This document shows, piece by piece, positions 44,932 through 56,600 of a stretch of 64,000 bases of DNA; the stretch's first letter is position 1, and each line of letters opens with the position of its first letter. The notes beneath the pieces were generated by a model, which was given only the letters and a program-made list of their open reading frames with translations, had not been told where the DNA came from and did not search any database. The stretch is from NCBI GenBank assembly GCA_037976565.1, contig CP137683.1:2799111-2863110 (forward strand), written 5' to 3'. The translations under genes were made by a program, and so were the position numbers. This DNA is from Mesocentrotus franciscanus (taxonomy: Eukaryota; Echinodermata; Echinoidea; Camarodonta; Strongylocentrotidae).

Positions 44932-45677
44932 TAGATGCCAGGAAAACATCACTCACGGGCCGGGGGGTTCAAAAAAGCCACACACAAAAATCGCCTCGCC
45001 GCTTCGCGGCTCGTAAACGATGCTCCGCATCGTCATTGGATCAAACTGTTTAAACTGTTACTCGATTTAAAAAGACGTTATTATGCACTGCTTTTTAAGG
45101 TCTCCATTGCGTCAGTAGATGCAAGGAAAACATAACTTACGGGGGTTAAAAATAGCACCAAAAAAAAGAAAATCGCTGAGCTTCCATCTGACAGTAATTC
45201 ATTGCCTAAAAACCCTGAGCTTCCGGGGGCTCTGCCCCTGGACCCCACGCCAATTAGTGACCAGCCAGTGTAACAAATAGGGTATCAAAATATGCTCATC
45301 TGACTGTAATGCCTAAAACCCCTGAGCTTCCAGGACCCCACCTAGGGCCCTAAAACGGGCCCCTAGATGCTCATCTGACGGTAATTTAATGCCTCAAACA
45401 CCTGAGCTTCCGGTGGCTCTGCCCCCTGGACCTAACCAAGGGCCCTAAGGCGGGCCCCTGGATACTCATCTGACCGTTATTCAATGCCTAAAACCCTTGA
45501 GCTTCCGGCTCCGCCCTGGACCTTACGCCAATTAGTGACCTGCCAGTGTCACAAATAAGGTATCAAAATATGCTCATCTGACCGTAATTAAACGCCTAAA
45601 ACCAGGCGCGGATCTACGGGGGGTTAGGGTTTAATCCCCCTTGACCCGCCAAAAAAAAAAAAAAAAAAAAAGAAAGA

Positions 45678-45806
45678 ATGCACACTGGAGAGAAACCTTT
45701 CAAGTGCAAATATTGTGAGAAGATATTCAACTCATCTGGTAACTTAACCAAACACAATCATGATAACTCTGGATATAACTGTGTATTAAACTGTTACTTG
45801 ATTTAA
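45678..45806 (+). pseudogene. Captured C2H2 zinc-finger fragment, copy 2
   Basis: Identical first 42 codons to copy 1 (TGEKPF linker, C-x2-C, single canonical His), then a TAA where copy 1 continues (ATTTAA against ATTTATAAA). Same position in the repeated segment, after poly-A. Confidence 0.7.
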
Positions 45807-46140
45807 AAAGACGTTATCATGCACTGCTTTTTAAGGTCTTCATTGTGTCAGTAGATGCAAGGAAAACATAACTTACGGGGGTTAAAAATAGCACCAAAAA
45901 AAAAAAATCGCTGAGCTTCCATCTGACAGTAATTCATTGCCTAAAAACCCTGAGCTTCCGGGGGCTCTGCCCCTGGACCCCACGCCAATTAGTGACCTGC
46001 CAGTGTAACATATAAGGTATCAAAATATGCTCATCTGACCGTAATTAAATGCCTAAAACCCCTGAGCTTCCGGGGACTCCGCCCCTTGATCGACCCCTGC
46101 CGGGGCTTTGCCCCTAGACCCCACGCCAATTTATACTAGG

Positions 46141-46910
46141 CCTACGCTCTACCTGGTCGTAAATACTTTAGCCTCCCCCCACCCACTTTGAAAAAGTTCA
46201 GGGGGCCTGCATGTAAGAGTGGGGTGGTGCGGATTTTTGTCTGCCAGCCCCAAACCTTTTTGCTCATTACGCCACTGCCGGGATCTTCTCCCTCCCTTAC
46301 GTAGTAATAGCGACTTTTCGAATTTTGCCTTGTCTGTCGTCTAAGCTAAGACAAAGTGCTTACCATGTTCAGAATATGGCTAAGGCAACTTTCTTAAACT
46401 AGACAAATGCAAAGACATTTTTATACTTTTATACTGTTTTTGTTTGTTGAGGACCTGTTATGATATGCTATCCCATATTTTGAACAGTGTCCCAAATGGT
46501 GCTATAGGAGGAAACCAGAATGTCATGAATAGGCATGGAGTAGGCTTTGGCCGAATGCAGAATTTAAGTACAAATACAACAAGAGCACCAGTGGCTCCCC
46601 AAGACCCCCTATAGCATGTGACGGAGTACTAAAATAAACTAGGATCTGGACAAAGAGGCACCTCAACTTCTGCGTCCAGAAGTCTCATGAGTTTAAAAAT
46701 TCTGGTAGTTGTAAAATGTTAATTTTCTATATGCATATACTTAGTTATGTGTTTAAAAGTAGATTGTTGGCGTCTGAAAATATGTTTATATATTTTTATG
46801 TAATATAAAATTATTTTGTATTACGTTATGGAACGCAGAAATAAAATCAAACAAACGAACAACAAAGTAGCCTTAAATAATGATTCTTCAGTCACGAAGC
46901 AAACCCGGCC
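46141..46910. other. Array flank and AT-rich spacer, no gene
   Basis: Contains the same right flank as locus 1 (GGGGCCTGCATGT, GCTCATTACGCCACTGC), then unrelated AT-rich sequence ending GAAATAAAATCAAACAAACGAAC (about 46840), a possible LINE-type tail. Confidence 0.45.
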
Positions 46911-47298
46911 CCCACTCCGGGGTCGGAGGGACCGCATTCGTGTTCCCCAAATCTCCGATAAAGGGGTACTTTTCCCGCGACAAAGTCCGACCCGAGAATT
47001 GTAAAAAAAAGGGGTGTATTGACTTTTCACCCGGAGATCCCTTTAAAGAGGGGGTGTTTTTACTTTTTCTCTCTTTGGACTCCTGAGAAATTTCAAAAAG
47101 GGGTCATAAAATATCTTTAATATCATAGATAGGGGGTACATTGAGCAGTGTTCCGGATTTAAGGGGTCTTCAAGGCAGGAAAAGCCCGCGAAAACCCGCG
47201 AAATAAGGGGGGTTCAGAAATTTTGGCAGTCGATCCTCAGATAGGGGGTGCTTTCAAAGAGAGGGAACAAGCATACGCGTACCCTAAATAACACTGAG
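46911..47298. mobile_element. Dispersed repeat R, copy 2 (empty site for the fold-back MITE)
   Basis: Copy of 6156-6690 without the 138-bp fold-back insertion; the site ACGCGTACC is single at 47275-47283. About 340 bp upstream of the shugoshin start codon. Confidence 0.88.
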
Positions 47299-47585
47299 CG
47301 GGGGGCCGGGGAAGCAAACTGGGGAGTTGACAGTGAACATCTTAATCTACAGACAAAACGGCCATTTGAGGTTCGTATGATTCTAAACGTAGCCGTAGCT
47401 CTATAAATTCATATAAAAATGATATAGCTTTCTTGTTATTTGTCCAATTTGTTAAAACTTTTGCTATCCTGCCTCTGTTTCTTCTTAACTTTCTGTTTTC
47501 TGCTTTCACTCAATTATTTTTTGTTCTTCAAAAGTTGGATCTCCCTAGCACTTATTCCGCATAGTACATTCATTGTATGACATTA

Positions 47586-47630
47586 TTGACCAATCAGAGA
47601 TCGTAAAAAGTTTACAGCGGTATTTTCAAA
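47586..47630 (+). promoter_or_regulatory. CCAAT box and CHR-like element before shugoshin
   Basis: TTGACCAATCAG at 47586-47597 is a good NF-Y CCAAT box. Thirty bases downstream TTCAAA (47625-47630), the complement of the cell-cycle homology region TTTGAA, sits next to the start codon, with AGCGG four bases before it like a CDE half. CCAAT plus CDE/CHR at about this spacing is known from G2/M genes in vertebrates. The transcription start is not known, so this is an inference. Confidence 0.4.
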
Positions 47631-47690
47631 ATGGCGTCGAATTCGGAGTCACCGACTCGGTCTCGGAGTAGACATAAACAAAAGATGAAT
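47631..47690 (+). CDS. SGO1: Shugoshin exon 1
   Basis: 20 codons, MASNSESPTRSRSRHKQKMN, ending in phase 0 at a consensus donor GTAAGT. Confidence 0.8.
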
Positions 47691-50600
47691 GTAAGTGTTA
47701 TTAATTATACGATTATTTGTTTTGATTTTCTGTATTTTTAACTAGTAACAATGAGATTTAGACTGCACAGTTTGAATCTCGGCTAGTAGTAGTAATACTA
47801 TGATCTAGATAAGTAAAATCTTAGATCTAGATCGCAGTGTCCCACATACTAAATTTCGTGTGACTGATCCGTGATCGGTCCTTCGTTGCCTTGCCATTGT
47901 CACAATGCTTGTGACTTTGTGTAGTCTAAAAACTGAATCAAATATAAAATCTATCTATTGCCGTCTTGCTGTAGATGAATGTCAATCACTCAGCAAAACC
48001 TAAGGTAAGCAAGCCAAGATTGACAAGATTCATGAAATTGAAATTCATTGAATTTGAAATTTTGAATTGAAATTTGCATGAAAAAAGCTGTGAGTGTGAC
48101 GGAAAATAGTTTTCAAAAGTAGGCTAACAGTAACACAACAAATTATGATGTTTTACTTGTTACTCTAGTTCTACTACCTGACACTATTAGAAAGTTGCTG
48201 ACATAAATTAAAATATAATGCTGATAAAATGTATTTTGTAGATTAGTCTAGCTCTAGCAGAGTCTAGGCCTAAATCTAGACTCTACTAAGTCTAAGGTCT
48301 CTAGAAAGTCTAGTCTAGATCTCTAGTCTAGAGTCTAATTTAAAATTGAAGTCCACAGACTTTGTCTTTGACTTTTTTTAGTTTGATTTGAAGCATTGAT
48401 CGTCAGGAAATTTGAGAATGATAGTTACATTATTTGTATATCTATTTGTAGATGCAACTTGTTAATGTTAGGTCGTTCTTATCTGCAGTATTTATCAAGG
48501 ACCATGAACAAAAGTCGAAACATTAAATAGTCAATGGAACCATGCAAATTTACATAGGTCTAGGGTCTCATCTAGATTCTAAAACAAAAAGCTTTCTTCC
48601 AAGTTCCTGTTCTTTTAAAAAGTTTTCTTCTTCTTGTTCTTTTAAAAGTTTTTTACTGGAAGGTTTTTGTTGGCAAACTCCAATTGAATACAAATCATAT
48701 TTCACATCAAATGACTGTTCTATTGATTTATATTATTTTTCCAAACTATGATAACCATGTTTATCTACATTAGTACCCACTGTTTCTATGTAAGCCAGTA
48801 TTTTTTAAATGACTTGTGAATTTTGCATTGTGATGTTGTAAAGTGATACTCAGTTGGGATGCAATCATGCAACACCAACATCTTTTGTAAACAAACATGA
48901 CAGAGTATAATGTTGATATAAAGGTATTATCTTCATCCTGTTCAACTGTTCAAAACATTCACATAAGATCTAAGTTTTTAGAAATAACACTCATGGTCAA
49001 CAAGTGTTAAGGGCAGAAAGTATTCCTTTTTTTGTTTTACTCGATAGGAGAACATGGAAGCGGAAACAAACACCAAAGAGGATGCCCTTGAGAGGAGTAT
49101 TGAAGAAATCCGATCTAAGATGAAAGAAAAGAGACGGAAGAAGGTCCAGGCTGACCTCAGTCATTCAAGGTCACGTCACAAGAATGGTTAGTATATTGTT
49201 TGTACACATGTATGTTTGTAGCTGCAAGGGCATTTACTCAATTCTTTCATACAGAGTTAACTACCTTATGGCTCCAAACCATGTCTTATCTATCTGGTGC
49301 TACAGGGGAGTCTAAACCTAGTAACAAGTTGGGTTTGAAAGATTGAAAGAAATCGTGCAAATAAGACAGTTATGATTTTTTTGTGTGCAAAACATGAGAT
49401 CATTGAATTTAAGTTTTGCAAATTTGACATGTTACTGTAGGTGTTTATAAACAAATTGTGCACTCTATGTCTCTGTTGTTTACTTTGCCAGTGAAGTATT
49501 TTTCTTTTAATACTCAAAATGAAAAGAAAAAATGAATATCATTTTGAACATATACATGTATGTATAGGAGAATATTAAGTCGTTTCCAATTTTCTATTAT
49601 GTATTTCTGGCACGGATATGATGAATATATTTCTTTGGAAAAACAATGAAATCTATTTGCTTTTATTCAAATCAACCTGATATCAGTTATCAGGATGGAT
49701 TTCTCTTGATTCAAATTACACATGTCATGGTTGTCTCTTTGTTGTGCTGATGTGATTGTCTCAGATTCTCATTGCAAAATTAGTTATTGTCCCATGTTTT
49801 CTTGATAATAGGCCACCAATAGGGAAAGAATGAAATTGGCCACTAGTATGAGTGTTGAGTAGGCGGTCTGTACAACAGGTTCTATTTTTCATATTTCTTT
49901 GTAGAGGGAGAGACTGTATTAAGGCTGTTGAGTATTTAAAGTTGGATTGTTTTCTAAAGTTGCCAGTTACATTTAGTATTATCCCCAAATAAACGGAAAT
50001 TTAGCCAATCTACACGTACACTGTATACAAAAAACCTGTAATATAACAATCAACTTAATAATTCAGAGCAGAACAAATTGAACTTTATTATTTTTTAAAT
50101 ATTTTAATCCATTAGCAAACCTTGTCTTGAAGGCCACTTTACGACAAAACAATCGCACCCTCGCAAAATCCCTGGAAGTATCCCGTAATGAGTATCGCCA
50201 TGCCCAAAATGATCTTGTGGATTTACAGAGAGAACGCCATATGTTGCAGTCAATAGTCAATCGTTTCCAAGACCAACACGACAAGCAGAGGGTAGGTACA
50301 TCATGTAAATTGATTTTGGTTGGTTGTGCAAGATGGGACATAAGATACTAGCATGGTGAAGCAAGAAGACTTGTCCATTATTGTGAAATTCCAAGTGTTC
50401 TTTCAACTTTTCTTAAATATGCATCACTAATAAATTTTTTTTTAATTTTAATTAAAACAAACTTATTTTCAGTATAGTTGTGTCATAAATTCTAATAAAT
50501 TTTAATTGATTGCATTTTAAGAATATATGAGAAGATACTTGAGATTTAATTTCCTGGAATGGTTGCTGTTTGATCATACTTATTGAAGCACTCAATGAAT

Positions 50601-53600
50601 ATTTCACCCTGTTTTGTCTCTCTCTTTGTCTCTCTCTCTGTTTCTTTCTTGCCTGTATCCTTCTCTCTCTTTTTCTTCTATATCTTGTAGAACCAAATCA
50701 AGGGAGTGCATGAAGTCCTGAGGAAAGTGACCAGTAGTTTGATGGACACAGTAGGTCTTCTGGGTCAAGCTATGGACATGTGTGTCCTCCCTCGTCATAC
50801 CAAAGATCGAAGCCTAGGACTTGTCTTCAGGATGTCCTCCCAGACCTCAGACGATCTTTCAGATTCAGAGACAAAAGAAGAAGGAGGGTGAGTTGTCCTT
50901 GATGGGTACAGGGTTTAAACCATTGCATACCATGTGTAGGTGTAGTGGTATAGTGGTTCATTCACTTGACTCTAAATCAAAGGGTTGACAGTTCAAATCC
51001 CAGCCTGGCACTAATGTACTATGGAAAGGCATTAATCCATATATACATGTAGAGGCCTATTTTATAGTTCATCCACAAACGTATGATTTATTTTATTTCT
51101 TTTTCCTTTAAATATCTGCTGCAGATCCGCATCTGCCGAGACTTCCACACTGAACCTAAGTAGCATTCCTCGCAGGATTCCATTCAACAAAGACATTTTA
51201 AATCAGTCAACTATCAAGAACAACCCCGAGGAAGAGATTGAGGACTTGCCTGACATTGATGTTCCTCTCTGTTTCATGTCTGATAAGAACGCTCCACAAG
51301 GAAAAGGTATAAAGAAAACTATTGCAAAAATCTGATAATGTTTGTATTTTTTCAGCTTTGCATGGATCTCAAATTAAATACACCACTGCAGAGATGCCAA
51401 CCCTCCCTGATTTTCAGGGAGGCTCCCTGAAAATCATATTTTTAATACGTCACTCCACACAAATTTTAATGCCTCCCTGATTTTTTGAAAGATTATTCCT
51501 ATTATACTGTATGCAATTGATAGAAATCTCCCTGATTTCTGAATGAATCCTCCCTGAAAGCTGAATGTAAAGGTTGGCATATCTGCCACTGAACCCTTTT
51601 TTTCTGACTAATTTGGGTCCATTCTAATAAGGAGTTACAATTTATCCAGATTGATCGCAAGTCTTCCTGTCAAAATAAACTTACAAACTTCTGTCTATAA
51701 ATGTGTTGCGATTGATTTCAATCAGTCATACCTGTTTATGAGACAGGGCCCTAGTCTTTGGTATGAGCAATGAATTGGATAACAATAGAGTAGATTATCT
51801 TGAAGGTGATAATAAATTACCTATTTTTCTTTGTTCCCTCCCCCACCCCTGCCTGTTTTCTATCATTAGCAACTGGCTGTAATTATCTACCATTCCTTTT
51901 TCTCTTTTGAGAAATGATCGATTTGGCATAAATTAATCTATTTTCGAAAAGGAATTATGAATATTATGTATTTTTATAATAAAAAGAGCTTTCAGTGTGT
52001 AAGAAATTGTTTACCTGTTACTTAACGTAAGTGTAGGACTTGATTGAGATTTTGAAGTGACATCAGATTCAGAATATTCTTATTGTGGACTCTTTATGTA
52101 TATTTAAAAAATAGGATGTCTGTGCTCATGTGCTTTTGGTTTATCATTTTCAACTTTCCAGGGAGAACACGGAGAGACACAAGGAATATTTCTGCTGAAA
52201 ATCAGAAGCTCTCCAGAAGAACCTCCTCCCTCCTGGATCCTGCTACCATGGCTGCCGTGACAACAGAAATTGAGAAATCGGTGGAGAACATCCGTACAGT
52301 GGTGGAGGAGACAGGTGATGATAGAGAAGGTAGTGACAAGAAACAAGCTCCAATTTGCATAGATGACGAGGAGAGTACACAGGATGTCGAGATGGATGAA
52401 GTTAAAAGTGATGAAGAGAGTCCTGACAGGAGGATCACCAAGAAGAGAAGTGGGAGGCTTTCCCTGAAGAAAGAATCGGTAGCTTCTGAACATGGACATG
52501 GTGAAGTAGATAAGGAGACGGGAGATGCATCAAGCGTGAGTAAGGATGATGCAATGCAAATTGATGATGGTCAAAGAGGGAAGGTTGGAAAGAGGAGGAG
52601 TGGAAGGCTTTCCAACAAAATGAGAACCTATGTCTACCCTGATTATGATGATGATGATGAAGATGAAAGCAAAGAAAAGGATGACTGTATGGAACTGGTT
52701 CCAGAGGATGAAGAAATAGTAGAAAGGAGTTCAGATAGAAGAGGCTCTAGAGAAAGAAGTGGGAGACTGTCTAGGAGGAGGGGTACCTTTGTGAAAGAAG
52801 GTGATGACTTGAAGACATTTGGAATAGAGGATGACTTGCAGGAGATTGAAATCCTTGATGATGACGATGAGGCCAACGTCGGCTCCAAACTGGGCAACCT
52901 AAACCAACAGGAAGATAATGTAGAAGAAGCAGAGGCTGAGCTTCAGCAACAGCATAAGAGGTATACCCTTGAGCCTGATGAAGGGGCTACCATTATCACT
53001 GCACAGCCAGGTGAGAAGAAACGCAAGAAAAGCAAGAAGAAGAAAAAAGACAAAACAGCCAAGAAGATCAACACAGAAAACAGCAGAGATCATGTACGTG
53101 AAAGTGCTGGTGAGGGTTTGATGGTAACGGAACAACATGCCGTGGTTAGTGAATCAAAAGATGACCAACATGAAGAGAAAGTCCCGCTGTGTACCTTCCC
53201 TGATGACAGATGTGAGAGAGTTAAAGATGGAAACAGTGCAGAGAAGTCTGATTACTGGATTTTGGACATGGAATTGACCACTGCTGCAATTGGGCATATT
53301 TCTGTCATTGAAGGAGCTGATTCCCAAACAAAGAGCAATGAAAAGAATGTGACTGGGAGCACAGAAGGGTCTCGGGAGTCAAACCTTGGTTCGCTCTCTG
53401 GTGATGGTGATACCAGCCAAAAGACAAAAATGTCAGCAGATCCCTGCAAGGAAAAGCCAAAGAGCAGATTACCAGTATTAATGAAGGGTAAATCAAAGTC
53501 ATCAAAGCTGAAGAAAAGCATGCACAAGTCTCAGTCTAGGATGGGAACCAACAAGGATTCTATAAGGCGGAGGGATGAGAAGGATGTCCAACAGATGACC

Positions 53601-56600
53601 GTGTTCGATCTTTCTATAGGGGATAGTTTCTCACATCCTACCCCATCACGTCTAATCAGTAAGCCTGGGGCTGCAACAGAGTCTAACCCTGATGAGGCTG
53701 TAAAGGAAGACAACAAGTTTCATCAGCCAACTACTGGCAGAGGTTCAGGAGATGGACTCCAAAAGATAGCCCAGACAGAGTCTAGCAATGATGCGGAGGG
53801 GGAAGATGACTTTGCCAACCAAGAATTTGATACTCAAGGTAAAAACAAGGAGATCTCCAGAGAAGAAAAGCACAGCAAGATAAAGAGGAAATCTCGCAAG
53901 TCCAAGTCGGTTGTTACCCCAGAGGCTGCACAACCGATGGTCAGGCTTTCGGAGAAGGCTCTCCTTGAGGAACTCGGCAACATTGATGCATCCTACCTCA
54001 GTGATGTCACCAACCCTGAACGGAAAAGCAAAATAGGGGCATCCTTAACTTCTAGAAAGAGCAGCTTGAAAGATGGAGGGGAGAGCCTGAATGACCTTAT
54101 GCTGAAACCTCACCATCGAAAAACCTCCAAAAGGAAATTATCAAAGAGGAACTTCTACTTTGGTGATGATGACAGTGTAGAGGATCCAAGACAATCAAGA
54201 GTAGACAGGAAATCTGAGGTGAGAACAGGTGAGTTGAATACAAGTGCTCTTAATACAAGTTTACTCAATTTAGATAATCCAAAGCCAGATAGCACATCCT
54301 CACTTCCTAAAACATCTTCAAGTTCCTTGAACACTACCACAGATATTTTGGAAGATCTGGAAAATGTCTTGCTGGAAGTGGATGAACCCAGAGCGTCCAA
54401 CAAAATTCAGAGGAGAACAACCATCCTGAAGTGCAGTGGACAATCATCTAGAGGAGATTCAAAATTGAATGTCACTTTCGTCCACGACGATATATGTGAT
54501 TTTGAAGAGGTAAAGAAAGACAAAGTCAGTAAAACCACCCAGAATACTGAAATAGGCACAACAAGGATAAGCAAAGCTAAGGACCAGAAACAAACAAGTA
54601 GAAAGACATTTGTTGTAAACGATATTGCGAAGACCTTTTTTGGACACTTTGCTGATTTCAAATCCCATGACGAGAATGAAGTTGATGGTGAGGTTGAAAA
54701 TGTTATCTCAGAAACACAGACTTCAAAACAACCAGTACACCCCTCTACAGGAAATCCTTCATCTTCCAGAGGGTCTCTGACGGGGGATGATGATGTCTTA
54801 GAGGCTGTTGGTAGATCCTCGGGCATGAGCCAGGTTGATCAACCCGATAAGTCAGAAGCCACCAAGAATAAAAAGGCCGAAGAACAGAAAAACAAGAGGA
54901 AAGTGAAATCAGGATATACCGACTCTATGGACATCATCAATGCAGACATTACAGCAAAACAGGCTTCAAAACATAGGACAGAACCAGTACAGCCTTCTAG
55001 GATGGATGATGTATCTATGAGTGCAAATGAAGATGAGGCCCTAGACAGATCAACAAGCATTACTCAGAACAACCAACCTGATGAGTCAGAACCTAACAGG
55101 AGAGAGGAGGAGAAGAAAGAGGCAATGGCACAGAAAACCAGCAAGAGGAAAACAATGGCAGGTGATGATGATGTTCTTGATGGCAAGCCCAGCAAGGTGG
55201 CCAAGGCTGATGTTGAACCTGTTCCAGAAGTTCCAGAAGTACCAGAGAGGAGAGGAAGAAGGTCTAAGGCAGTCAGCTATAAGGAACCAGCCCTCAATAG
55301 GTAATACATGTTTGATATTTATAAAAACAAATGTTTGATATTTTTATTTTTAAAATGATATTAAAATAAACATTATGCTACACGCATGTACATGAATCTC
55401 TTCTGATTTGAATAATTTGATCAGAAGGCTTCTTCCTATTGCCTTAGCTTAAACTCCCCACATGTTGTGATTGGCTAACAGTTGCCATTTTTTGTGGCGA
55501 GAAACTTTTGCAAATCGCAAAAATTCATTTTATGTGTTTCAGTCACTTTCCAGCATAAACCTTGCTAATTAGGACCAATTTGCAAAAGTTTCATGCACAC
55601 AAGTTTCCAGTTTTACTATCATGAATTGGCAACTCTGTGACTTATTTCAAAAGCAACTTATGACAAGCTTTTTTGTGTTGAGGATGTTTTAAAATTTTCT
55701 TTTGATAAATTGTTTTGCAGCAAGGATTTTATGCCTCTTTCCTGATGCACATGTTTTCACGTTGTCTGTCCATCTCTTTTGATAAATTCATGTATCCCCT
55801 TGTCCTTGTACTGTATGTTGTGTTCATTTTGCTTGTTTATTTAAATTTGTCTAACAGCAAGCTTCGTCAAGGGGATCCTAACACATTCACTGTCTATAAG
55901 GGGCTGCCTGGAAAGAACTCCAAAAAGGTAGGATGAATGCTCAGTCCATTAATAAGATAATGTGGGTTACTGAGTATGAACAGGGAAACCAGCTTCAGCA
56001 CCCACCTGTATTAAGGAAAGATTAACTTCCTGTAAACTATATATTTTTTGTTTCATTGGAACTGTGTTTATATGTATTAAAGCAAACTCTATGATAATGG
56101 CCACCTGCTTTAATAAAAAAAGCCCCCATTTTTGGTGTCCCCTGAGTGGTCTTTTTGTACACTGGTTTGAATGGTAGTAATATTTAGCTAGGATATGTAC
56201 CAGTACTAATAATTTCAATTTACTAACTTTAAATTCCAAGTGTACACATAGTTTTGGGAAGCCTCTCAATGGTTTGTCATATTACTTTGATTTTAGTCTA
56301 GAAAATAGCTAGATGTAATGTGTTTCCGGATTATTATTTTGTTCTTCTTTTTTAATTATTTTTTAAATCATGATTTTTTTTTCTTCCAAAAATGGACAGT
56401 CCCTGAGATCAATGTAAATCCGGTTTAGATTAGGGGGGTGAGGTGCAGTTTTTACATGACTTGCTTGAATGCCTCGCTTTGCTCGGATTTCTAAAACCTT
56501 TTTTTTTTATTAACTCTCACTATCACCCCTGGTTTCCCCTTATTAAATGGAATTATTTTTCATTGCAAAGTTATCACGAGATATCTGAGAGTACCCCATG

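Larger units (their letters stand above)
44165..46140. repeat. GC-rich CTGAGCTTCCGGGGGCTC repeat array, locus 2
   Basis: Same unit as 27150-27870 (CTCATCTGACCGTAATTAAATG ... CCTGAGCTTCCGGGGGCTC ... CCAATTAGTGACCTGCCAGT), many copies. A larger segment starting ACCAGGCGCGGATCTACGGG at 44676 is repeated from 45600, giving a period of about 920 bp; each copy includes a zinc-finger gene fragment. Confidence 0.88.

Noticed and set aside
52104..55060. Minus-strand frames opposite shugoshin exon 7
   Set aside because: Ser/Leu-rich complements of an Asp/Glu/Lys-rich coding exon; no splice or domain support.
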